Part shown: positions 34,358 through 44,265 of the stretch, piece by piece | Numbering within the stretch: position 1 is the stretch's first letter | How the letters are laid out: each line of letters starts with the position of its first letter | From: Andrena cerasifolii | Lineage: Eukaryota > Arthropoda > Insecta > Hymenoptera > Andrenidae | DNA length: 64,000 bases | Assembly (NCBI RefSeq): GCF_050908995.1 | Contig: NC_135123.1 | Coordinates: 10,292,001 to 10,356,000 of the forward strand | Direction: 5' to 3' | Program-made: the position numbers and the translations under genes | Notes under the pieces: model-generated | Seen by the model: the letters and a program-made list of their open reading frames with translations, nothing else | Database searches by the model: none | Told to the model about the DNA's origin: nothing

Positions 34358-34507
34358 CCCGATGAGAATGAGTCCAAACACGACCTCATTCGGGCTATTT
34401 TTAATCACACGTGATTTTAATTGGTCTACAGAATTTGGAAACGATTCGAATTACGTGAAATTAAAAATATTCCGAATATGGTCGTGTTTGGACTCATTTT
34501 CATCGGG
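34358..34507. repeat. 150-bp imperfect hairpin (fold-back element or hairpin RNA candidate)
   Basis: CCCGATGAGAATGAGTCC, then AAACACGACC, pairs with the right end with one mismatch in the outer 28 bp. Pairing goes on inward (CTATTTTTAAT with ATTAAAAATAT, CACGTGATT with AATTACGTGA) to a loop of about 20 bases, and weakly outward by about 10 bp. It is probably a MITE. A transcript would fold into one long stem. Confidence 0.75.
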
Positions 34508-34759
34508 GAAACTTCGTCCATCGACTGGTAATACTCTCGCGAGGATTTAACAAACAATATCATATTTCAAATTTTCATTATCGTCAACATGGACAAAACC
34601 TTTCAAGCACCAGAGACCGCTCAAAGAAATCTGTATGATTTGAAGAAGCATTTCTCCAAACCTCGCGCCACTTAAATTGTTAATAAAAACGTTAGAATAA
34701 GCACAGTTACGCAGCTCCATGTGCAAAAAAGCGCTCGATAATTCACGCATTGAACCATC
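34508..34759. other. AT-rich unique sequence
   Basis: Nothing supportable was seen. Confidence 0.35.
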
Positions 34760-35565
34760 AGGACGGAGCACCGCGGGGAAAGAGTTCCTTTATTCCTTGT
34801 CCATCAATCGGACGATCGAATGTTCCCCGATACAAAGGATCAGTCCGATATCTTGACATCTTCCATTCTCGCTGAGAGGAAGAATAATACGCGCGATAGG
34901 GGCGGGAAGGGTGGGGGAGGCAGGGGCGGAGTAGAGGAAAGGCTTTTCGTTCGTCGTCGAAGCAAGAAAAGCCGGGGGCCAAGTTTCCGGTCGAGATGCT
35001 CCGACTTTGCGACGACGGAAAAAGCTAGCGAAGATGAAAGCACGGGGTGAAGTAAGGAAAGTCCACGGGTGAATCGTCATATGAATGGGCGGAGGAGGGG
35101 GGGGGGGAGGGTGCGAGGGGGCTGGTTAACGAGTCTCTCCTGGAAATAGGACCGAATGCACTCTCGGCCCCCGCGGTTCGGCCCTCCTCCGCGTGTAATA
35201 CCAACTTTGATTGCCAATCATTTCTCACCACTGCAAGAAGGTTATTACCTATCCACTTTGGTGGAAGCCCCTCTTCATCTTTCCGTTGCTCCCCTGCCTT
35301 TTTCTGTTTCCCTTTTTATGCGCCGCGCCGAGGGAAACTGCGGAGGCCCGCCGAGAAGTTTGCAAAAATATTAGTTCGGCACACCTACTTATCCCTCCCC
35401 TGACAGTTACTTCAACACCTGCTCGGAAGCCCGTCCGTTTAAGCCTCGAAGACCCCGTGGAGCAATCCTTGAAATTCTTGCATTCTGCCAGACGGACTGA
35501 CTTCTCGTGGATCGGCCTGAGGTCAGGGATGACGTTGATCGCAGACATTTCGTCGAAATGTTAAC
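34760..35565. other. CpG-rich block with an 11-G tract
   Basis: The purine-rich segment 34870-35110 on the plus strand ends in 11 consecutive G (35097-35107). Multiple overlapping frames of 60-117 codons have no domain. Possible regulatory DNA. Confidence 0.35.
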
Positions 35566-36839
35566 CTGCTTTACATAAAACACAAACAATTTCTTTTCTA
35601 TCCGAGACTAATTAGAAACATAAATTACCCTTCGGCTGAGAGTGATTTGAATTTTGGCAGGGGGTTGTCCTTGAATTACGTAAGGCTTCTTATGTTTTCT
35701 CACAAGCGGGAGGGAGGGGAGGGAGTCAGGTAGCTTCTTACGTAATATTTTTAAACCTAATTTTCAATAAATACAAATTCTATTATTCGTGTTTCAGTAA
35801 AGTAATAAAAACATCCCACTCTATCGACCATTTTCAGTGTACAGTAACAAATAAATGATAGTAACTTCAAAAGTTGCTTTCTACTGACATTCGTAGCTGA
35901 TTGAAAATTACAGAAACATTCAGGTATCGAGGAGTTAAGTTTTGTATACACATCCATTCAGCAGCATTTGAAAAACAATTGTATTTTTTTTCTTGTGCGT
36001 TACTCGAAGGCTGCTGTGTTATTTAAATTCATTGTTTCTTAACAAGCTACGTAATATGTAGCAGAAAGATTTGAGTATCGGAACTTTGTCTACTCAGTCG
36101 CAGTGTCGTCGAGCACCTTCGATTCGTGCTACTGTTAAAGAAATTCGGTAAGCAGATGCCTCCCGGAGCCTCGGGGGTAGTGCTATTAAAATCTGAATGG
36201 CACCCTTTCTGCATCGAGGTAACGATCTTAATTAGAAAGTTTGTCGTTCGCATCCTACGGATTTGCAGAATGGATGGCATTACTGCGGCAGGCTTTAGAA
36301 TGCGCTTATTGGATCTTATAGGTGTTATCTTTCGAGACGAACGGGGAGGAAAGAGGATTTTTGTGAAAGAAGGAAATACATTTCTTTGCCTTGCCCTCCT
36401 TTTGTGGTTGATATTGTGCCTTCTATCCGCAAATGAAGTTTCCACCGCGAAGCGAAGGTTGAGGCTTTAATTTCATATTAATTCAGTTTAACATGTAATA
36501 TCATTGCACACGCGTGATATTATAGCCTTGTAAACAACTCCGAACAATATTGCATTTCACGTTGACTGATAAATATTATATTAATAGTATTAATTTAATT
36601 CTCTGTAAATTTGTATAACCACCATTCTTTGTGAAATATGTATTGGTCTCCTAGGTATGTTTGTGCAATTTAATTAATAATTCTGAAACTTTTGTCTCGT
36701 TTTCTTTTTACTTATTCGAATATGTCCACTAAGTAAAATACACAACGATAGCCACCGCGATAGCATAATTACCAATAGTGACCAATACGAATAATACAAT
36801 CTGCCTAAAATTCAAGAGACACCTACAGAATTGAAAAAC
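35566..36839. other. Mostly AT-rich unique sequence
   Basis: A pair of opposed frames (36126-36470 plus, 36047-36445 minus; 114 and 132 codons) covers the same bases. Neither resembles a known protein and their mirror placement argues for chance. Confidence 0.35.
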
Positions 36840-37460
36840 TCATGTGCCTCCACTTGCCATTACCAATTCCACATAACCACGCCAAAGAATCCAAAATTCT
36901 TCACGACCCCGCTCCGTCACACGCGCACACTAAACCGAAGGGTCTTGAGAATCCAGTTTGTCACATTTGGGGCACGAGACGTCTCCCACACGAGGGTCAT
37001 GCCATTCAAGGGTCTCTGCCGCCCAAGAGAAAAGTAGAAGGTAAACATGGTGACGATGAATCGGGAGCAGAAACTGGAGTGTCTGGGAGAGCGCGAAGGA
37101 TAGAAGTGGTCCTGTCGTTACGTTCTCAGGTGAACCATTAAACCATCTCGTTCTCGTGGAACAGTCTCTGGATCGCCGAAAGTAAACCCCGTGGCTTACG
37201 ATCGCTTCTGTCTGGCTGTTTCCTTGGTGCACGGTATTATCTCCTTTTTCCCACCACCCCCGCGCCTCTTCTCCACGCTCCGGCGCCCTTTTTCTTGGGC
37301 CCCGGCCGCGTATCTTCTTCACCTATCGGGGATTTCTGGCTGACGATAGCTGCCGACACGGATGAGCCTTCGTTAATCTATCCGATCGGCCAGCCGATGA
37401 TATTTATATGGCACGATGATTTTGCGGACTGATCGGTTCGACGTTATTCGTCAGACCATT
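36840..37460. other. CpG-rich noncoding block, possible regulatory DNA
   Basis: GC-rich with overlapping frames on both strands (36842-37141 plus, 36930-37322 minus) and no domain. Confidence 0.35.
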
Positions 37461-37962
37461 AGAATGTGCACCTAAGTATAGGTACAGTAAGAAGCGGCTC
37501 TACAGGGTGTGCGAGAGTGTTTCTGCTAAATTTTGGGAGTAATGATGTGCTTGCGGAAACGAACAGGGGAGACCGTGGCTGGCACTATAAACTGGGGCAA
37601 GTTGTAGCTCTTTTCTACGCGGAGACACAAAATGAGGAGGGCTAGCTTTTCATGGCAGCATTTTTTTCCGTGGGTGCGGGGACGCAAGTGCAATAGGCAG
37701 ATATAAAATATGAAGCATGCACCTTGTAAAGTATTTCGTTTTCAATGGTCACACTACTTTGTTACCTTTATCATTTGTGTGTCTACAGAAATGATAGCGG
37801 TTCCATTTTTCTTTTAAAAATGTACAATACACCAACCTGCACCGTGGTGGCTAAAAAATATTATAAATAAATATTCGTTATACGTACGTTAAATAATGTA
37901 GCGTTAGTATTTAAGGATTATCGATAGCTATGTTAGAAATATTGTTAAGACTAATACAGGGT
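37461..37962. other. Unique sequence
   Basis: One dispersed TACAGGGTGT motif lies at 37501. No gene was seen. Confidence 0.4.
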
Positions 37963-37964
37963 TA

Positions 37965-38105
37965 GGGTAGACTGGGGCGATTCGAATCAAAATAAAAATT
38001 TAGTCCATATTTCTTACATCGCGATAGAAATGAGCATTTTTTAATGTTTGCCTGTTATTTTTTTACCGTCAAACACAAAGTGATCCGATTCGCCCCGGTC
38101 TACCC
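37965..38105. mobile_element. Tc1/mariner-like MITE (141 bp)
   Basis: A TA lies on each side (37963-37964, 38106-38107). The ends are GGGTAGACTGGGGCGATTCG and, inverted, GGGTAGACCGGGGCGAATCG, running on for about five more bases. The AT-rich inside has no frame. Confidence 0.85.
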
Positions 38106-38107
38106 TA

Positions 38108-39269
38108 TACGGGATTAATTATTGCGTTATCTTTTTGCAGCGCCCATTTCGCAAGAGAATATCATTCGCGTCGTTCAATTTAATCATTGTTCCCAAACTC
38201 AAAAACGATTTGGCATCAATATGTGATATCTCCCTTTATAAAGCAATCATCCACGCCGATTCATATTGCAATCAGTGCTCTGATGAAATTCGCCGCCCAT
38301 GCAGTTTAACGTGACACCTCGCGCACACGCGGACATTATTTTTATGAAACGATTAAATTATTTGATTACGTACCATGTGTTTTATCAAGTGTCGTACGTA
38401 TTTTATGTGTCGACGCTCAATTTAAATCCCTACGCGCACAGTACTATCGAAATAAATGTGCTGACACGTTCGCGTCGATCCGATTTATTACTAAAATATT
38501 TGTTGAGCAAAAATCGCGACACTTGTATTTTCGGTGCGTTCTGACCGTGCATTTCTAACCCCAACGAAACTTCTTTACAATGCATATTGCAGCTCGTGTT
38601 TGTGCATCCACTGCACCGCGCCGGGGTACCTCGTTTAGTATGGAATATTGCAACAACCATCGAAATTAACTCGAGCCGCTGCTGTTCCACCGATACGTTT
38701 CCATACGTTTCAAACCTTGTGCCTTGAAATCAACATTACTACACTACACCCCAAAAGTTCAGAATCACTCTGCGAATTAAGGAAAACACGTATCTTCTCA
38801 TTAGAGACATTTAAGTAATTTTCCTACGCGATAGAACACTCGCCATACGATATGATTTTAATGAAACTCTGAAAATTATTCCAAGCTTCTTGCAAGTAGT
38901 GTACGTGGTGCAGTATCTCTTTACTTCCGAAACTATCATAAATGTTCAATTAACTAATAACAAGTAACTTGCCTCGTGGATGTTTTAATGAAAATCATAA
39001 TTCTGAATAATGTGACAACTCTCGAACAACTCTCGACAACTTTGAAAAATTTCAAAAATTCATTTCATCGAGATCCAGTAGGTTAATATAATTTGTTACC
39101 TTAATTAAAACTGTTGCCAGTCTAATCTCGAGTTAGCCCCACGCACTGCAGTACTTATATTTATATAATAATACCTAACATGTTGAAAACGATGGCGAAT
39201 ACCAAGGAGTTAATAAAACTAAAACTCCACTCTGCACTTTTTCCGACCAAGGTACAGTGTAGCATCAAT
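38108..39269. other. Unique sequence, no gene seen
   Basis: CAACTCTCGA is tandemly repeated twice and decays at 39021-39043. Short frames only. Confidence 0.4.
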
Positions 39270-39850
39270 ACGCGTAGGTATATTCCCCCTTCGCGAAAAC
39301 ATCGCGACAGTGTTTCCAGTGTCAGCTTTTAAAGGATTTCGGGGGGATGGGGACTAAGGTATCCATTAAAACACGACGCAAAAAAGGACTGTTGCAGCGG
39401 CAGTCGAGCGTAGTCGCCCCAGGGTTAAAGCGTGTTCGTACGGATAAAGTGAACGCGCTCGTTCCACGTGGGTTAGACCGAAAAGTAAACGAATCCGCCC
39501 CCCACTGACGAGGGATTGGATTGGACGCCCCCGTTTTCCGTTCATCACCATTCCCGTCGATGGCACCGCGGCCTCTACGAATTCCCAGACTTTTTACAGA
39601 TGCTCGTTGAAATGAGATTTCCCTTCGTCGTCGGCTGGCGCTATCTGGCCGCCGATGAGGTAGCCGGTGTGATTCATTCGGGCACGGTGGCCAAGCTCTC
39701 GAAGAGCTGTCGAGAACGAGGGGACGAAGACGAAGACGAGGAGAGAGAAAGGTGTCCGCAGACGGTGTTTGGGGAATCGATTTCGAAGCGATGGAAAACT
39801 GGGTTTCCAGTTAGTTTTTCGATACTAGGCTTCGAAATATAATTTACACT
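39270..39850. other. CpG-rich noncoding block, possible regulatory DNA
   Basis: GC-rich. A 108-codon frame (39516-39842) with an acidic GAAGACGAAGACGAGG-encoded run has no domain and no splice support. Confidence 0.3.
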
Positions 39851-40080
39851 GTGGCGAAGATTCGACGGGTCGCTGAACCAGGGATCGTTGCAAACAATTT
39901 AGCAGATTACACACTAGGGATTATCTTGTGTTCAGTAGATTATAGAACGTACAATATTGTTCTTAAAATTCCTTAGCTGTAGTATTCAAACTTACGTAAT
40001 AGTGATAACAAATCAGGCTCATCCTGGAGTGCAAAGCCTCAAAACCTAGGATTCATCGTTTTCATTCGATATTTTAAAAG
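39851..40080. other. AT-rich unique sequence
   Basis: Nothing supportable was seen. Confidence 0.35.
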
Positions 40081-40128
40081 TTGGGAATCAGTTGGCCATC
40101 AAAATGCCAACAATAAATGCTACTAGGG
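40081..40128 (+). mobile_element. Half-copy of the 91-bp MITE
   Basis: Matches 17234-17281 with one difference and ends in the same terminal ATGCTACTAGGG. The left half and left terminus are missing. Confidence 0.85.
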
Positions 40129-40322
40129 CTAGAAAAGAAGAGAGTCATTTGAAAAAATCCATTTCTATACTATAGTATTACCATTGGCAAGTAGAACATT
40201 TTCTGATAATTTTTTTCTTCAATTTTGGCACTTACTGTGTTTGCTACAAGGACCCTTCATTTCTAAAAATCTATTTCTCTCCCTCAAAGCACTCAATCTT
40301 ATACCCCAGCTGTACTTTATTA

Positions 40323-40520
40323 CTTAACTAGCTTTACTACTCGGCTTCGCCCGAAATTTAGATTCTGATTTTATAAAAAATTGTTTACTTATTTCTTTGT
40401 GAAAATAGTCACATTCATCTGGATTAGCTAGGCATAATGAGTTGGGGCACATTTCGTGACCGCAGAGTTTACCGTTCGAAACTTTTTAGACACGCAAACG
40501 CAAAACACTTTCTGCTTTTC
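40323..40520 (+). repeat. Dispersed repeat, LINE-tail-like, copy 2
   Basis: Shares GGCTTCGCCCG, ATTCTGATTTT, CATCTGGATTAGCTAGGCAT and CACATTTCGTGACC in order with 24630-24785, with about 30 bp of extra sequence between the second and third blocks. Possibly the 3' end of an RTE-like LINE. Confidence 0.6.
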
Positions 40521-40739
40521 ATATTAAGATTTACGTATCTTCGAATGGATTCAGCCAATCATAAAGCACGCTAACACAACAGAAACAGATCAAGTAGAAT
40601 ATCTCCAGTTACTCTCAAAAGTATCCGTCCATCTTATATGCAACGCATTTTACATATTAAGTCGACTTCAAGGTAAGAATTCGCAATTCTAATTTACATT
40701 ATGATATAAACCTTTGTTCTGGGCAATTGGTGCAAGTAG
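40521..40739. other. AT-rich unique sequence
   Basis: Nothing supportable was seen. Confidence 0.35.
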
Positions 40740-42480
40740 AATATAAAATATCATAAAGTAAGGAAACTCGTGGTGCCAGTCCAAGTGTCTCTAAACGATC
40801 GCGAGATCACGCCCCTCCTGGAAGCGGACAGTTTTTCAGCAGTGGGTGAAATCAGTTTGGGAATAACGATTCCTCGAGAGTTTCCCGATCTGGCTGGCGG
40901 ATACCACCCGTGAATCTGTCGGTGTTGCTGGCGGTCGTGGGAGGATCCGGTCGGGCACACCTCGTCTCGCCGATGCGGCTCGGTAAGAAGAGAAAGACGA
41001 GGCTGGGGCAAGCCAGTGAAACCTATCGCGGAGGTAGGTCGAGGTAATCGGTACGTATCGGCGGGGTCTTTTATGCGGCTTGTTATTTTATCTCGAGCGT
41101 CGCGGTCGTTAATTTGTGGTCACCGCCACAAACCAGCACGGCCCAGAGGTCCTGCCGCACCGCAATTTTATTCGGCGACCCTCGTCCCCGTGTTTGCTTT
41201 GTCCCCTTGTTTCTCCCTTTGAACGGGCCGTCGCTCCGCGCCGTAGAAAATTAACCCCCCCCCCCCCCCTCATGCCTCCTCGATCCGAGGAGGATTTCCA
41301 CCCAGCCAGACCACGTTCTATACCAGCTATCGTTGTCGATACCCTTTTCACCTGTTCTTCGTTCGATTGCAAAACAAACACCGCCGCTTGGCCGCCGATC
41401 GAAATGGCCCTTTGACCCGCTCTTCGAACGTTTTGTCCCCTGTAACTGACGCTGGGGCTGCTCGTCGGGGATTCCTTCTTCTCTATGGTAACATTTAAGC
41501 GTGAAATTTGAAATTTGGATATCCTGGTATTCGCGTAGCTGTGCAGTAATGAGCAAAGATGGTCCGGGCGAAAGTTCGTTTCTGAGAATTTTCTGAAAAC
41601 GGACCCACCACTTCTCTGGTTCCTTTCCCCGGCAGAAAGGAAAAACAATCAACGATTTAGGCACCTCTTCTACTTGTTAGAAGATAGTGGAATACTCCCA
41701 GGATCGCTTTTAATTTTAATTCCCAATTGAATTGCCTGGGTGGTACCCACGTAACAACCTGATCTCGAAGTCCTAAAGCAAGAATACCTATCGTCGTTAT
41801 GATCACCAGAGTGCAATCGATGTAGAGGAACGACACGCATTACGAATGCATCCTTCCCTTTCATGGAATCCACGATCGTGGCTACCCAGGACTAGGGACA
41901 TCGATAACGGTTTACGGCTGGTGATTAAAGCTGGCTGCCAGTTTACACCCGTTGTTCTGGAAGCAATAAAGGGGCACGGCGCAAAGTGTAAGAAGGTACG
42001 AAGCGGGTGGATAGGTGTAGATGCATGTAGGGAGGGTAAGGAACGTGCACTGTCCATTGAGCGAGGATGCTAGGCAAGGAGAAGGTGGTTTGATAGTCTT
42101 CTAGCAGGTATCCTGGGATTCTAGGATCCTCACTCGTATTCCTGATATTCCGCATGGTGTTTGCAACACCCTTGTGACGGTGTTACAGTTATGGCCGCGT
42201 AAAAACCCCTCGAATGGCCCTTTCGTCCTTCCTCTATGGCGGGGGAAAAAACGCTAGGAGACGCTGTGCAACGACACGGGGCACTGCATACTTTTCTTCC
42301 TCGATGAGAGTCGAAGCTCGTAATCCCCGATGTTTTCTTTCTTAACAGACCTGTATATTTCTCTTCGCGACCTCTTTTGTTCCTCACGTGTACTCTGACT
42401 CGAAACTGTCGACACTTTGAAGAGATACACGGTACACCCGCGTTTTTATTCATTTCAATGGCGCCTCCCAGTTGCTGATG
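40740..42480. other. Large CpG-rich block with a 15-C tract
   Basis: The longest CpG-rich stretch in the window. A run of 15 C spans 41255-41269. Frames up to 179 codons on the minus strand (41109-41648) and 99 on the plus overlap each other and show no domain, so they are read as compositional. Possible cluster of regulatory elements. Confidence 0.35.
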
Positions 42481-42702
42481 CAGGGGAACTGTGAGAGAAA
42501 AAGAATTTACTCTTTTTTACAGCCGCGAATATTGCGTTGTTTTATTAAACTGTAAATTATGGAGTTACGTAGGTGCGTTTTAGTGTTTGATATCTCCTAC
42601 GCTTCAGCGGATAATATTTCGAGTGCACTGATTAAAATCATTTTGCTAGACGAGCTCACCTCCATTCACGAAATATACAAAATTGCAGTTTCATGAAAAA
42701 TC
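42481..42702. other. AT-rich unique sequence
   Basis: Nothing supportable was seen. Confidence 0.35.
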
Positions 42703-42782
42703 TTTATCGGTTCTCATAATAGTTTTCCCGAATCATGGAATTATCGGTTCTCATAATTCTTGATATTTTTCCCGAATCATGA
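42703..42782 (+). repeat. Two-copy direct repeat of about 37-42 bp
   Basis: TTATCGGTTCTCATAAT followed by TTTTCCCGAATCATG occurs at 42703-42737 and again from 42741. The second copy has a few extra bases in the middle. It lies 34 bp left of the next element. Confidence 0.85.
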
Positions 42783-42815
42783 TCTTCAAAAACCAAGACG
42801 AACAGTAGGCAAACT

Positions 42816-42979
42816 CAGAGTTAGGAGCGATGGGGCCGCAGTGAATGGAGGGGGAAACACCTACAGTAGCGGTGGTAACGCGTGCGTGGCTGACGCAGGC
42901 GCAGTTCATGCACGCATAACCACCACTCCTGTAGGTGTTTCCCCCTCCATTCACTGCGGCCCCGTCGCTCCTAACTCTG
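42816..42979. mobile_element. hAT-like MITE, near-perfect palindrome (164 bp)
   Basis: A perfect 8-bp duplication, GGCAAACT, flanks it (42808-42815, 42980-42987). The ends are CAGAGTTAGGAGCG on both sides. The arms pair through GGGGCCGCAGTGAATGGAGG and GGGAAACACCTACA almost to the centre. Target length and CAGAG terminus indicate hAT. Because it is a palindrome, frames on both strands encode the same Gly/Asn-rich peptide; these are not genes. The well-preserved arms and duplication suggest a recent insertion. Confidence 0.93.
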
Positions 42980-43063
42980 GGCAAACTTCACCTGCAACGC
43001 GTACGTTAAGTTTATCTCCCCAACTAAGTAGTGTTATAATTCTCAAACCTCCCTATATAAAAT

Positions 43064-43239
43064 CAGTGGTGCCCTCAGGATTTAATGTTGCGGGACCCGA
43101 TAAATTCAGGTAATTCAATAAAATTCATTATGTGATTATAAAAAATTATTAAAAGCTTAAAATCCAGTTTCTTTTCCTTTTACAAAGCCCCTTCTTGGGG
43201 GTGTCAGGGTCCCTTGGTCCTCCGCCTGGGTGCTCCACT
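43064..43239 (+). mobile_element. hAT-like MITE, relative of 15880-16046
   Basis: It starts CAGTGGTGCCCTCAGGATTT and ends CCTGGGTGCTCCACTA. The middle shares AATTCAATAAAATTCATTATG and CCAGTTTCTTTTCC with the family. The flanks TATAAAAT and TATCAAAC agree at 6 of 8 positions and may be a worn target duplication. It lies 84 bp right of another hAT element. Confidence 0.8.
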
Positions 43240-43249
43240 ATATCAAACA

Positions 43250-44265
43250 ATCTATCATCCACGAAATCACAAAATCATCCCCTCCGCGTGATCCAAGGCG
43301 TCCTACTGCCTTCCCCTTCGCTCCACTTCCCGACCACTCCAACTCCAGCATCATCCGATTGACGAGTCCACGCGTGATCCAGGGAACCGTAGGTACCGTA
43401 GCGTGTTTGCAAGCCAACAATGAATCCGATGCTGTATCTGACCGATCGCGGCAGTTCATTCCGGAGATTATCCCCGAGGAAGGAAGAAACTGGGGTGGTG
43501 GCCGGAAGAGCGGGGGCAAAAGTGGCGGGTTGTAGGAAAAAAGATGGCGGAAGAGATAAAAGAACGGAGACGGCCGGATAGTTCTGTGCCGCGGATGGAG
43601 AGGAACGGGACGAGATAGCGGCGATTCAAAGCGCGAAGGGAGGAAGACGCGGCCAGGACGAGACAGGAGTAAGAGAAAGGAAGGCGGAGGCAGGAAGACT
43701 AATTACGTTATTTATAAGCGACGTAGGCGCAACTACGCGTGGCCACGCTTAGAAGAGGGCAGAATGGGGGGCGTTCGCCATCGGCCGAAGCGAGCGTAAG
43801 CTGTGCATAGGAACGGATAGCGCCTCGGTAGTCAGGACGCGTAAGTAGTCAGACAAGGGAAAAGTTTAAGTTGGCTGCACGCCGTTGAATACGCCGCTTA
43901 ATGGAGGCTCGTGGATTATTCTTGAGACGTGGCTGTGTTACACGTCCTCCGCCCACCTGCTCCTTGCCTGTCTCCCCACCATCCGCGCCAGGTTCTTGCC
44001 CCGTACACCTAAATGACGGTGGGTCGGGTAATTGCGTTTATTAAAATGTTACGCGTTCTAGTTCTCGCGTGTGCCTCTATAGAAAACGTGGCCACTCTAC
44101 CATAAGACACCGTTAAGTCGCTATCGGGACTCTTGATTCCATCCAGTGCTGGGACTGGTCGAGGGCAGGCCGCACAGTAGAGCTGGAACGGGAAAAAGTC
44201 TTGAAATGAAAATCGTATTTTTGTGTAACCGCATCCTGATAGCCAATGGACCAACGTGTCTAACC
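43250..44265. other. CpG-rich block, purine-biased core with a YY1/Pho-type site
   Basis: Bases 43480-43720 are strongly G/A-rich. AAGATGGCGG at 43541-43550 fits the YY1/Pho core. Frames of 81-101 codons on both strands show no domain. Possible regulatory DNA. Confidence 0.35.

Noticed and set aside
36047..36470. 132-codon minus and 114-codon plus frames over the same bases
   Set aside because: Mirror-image frames without domains; neither has supporting context.
41109..41648. 179-codon minus-strand frame
   Set aside because: It contains the reverse of the 15-C tract as a Gly run and overlaps a plus frame; no domain.
42751..43113. Opposed frames that encode nearly the same peptide
   Set aside because: Both are read from the arms of the palindromic hAT element, so the likeness follows from the inverted repeat.
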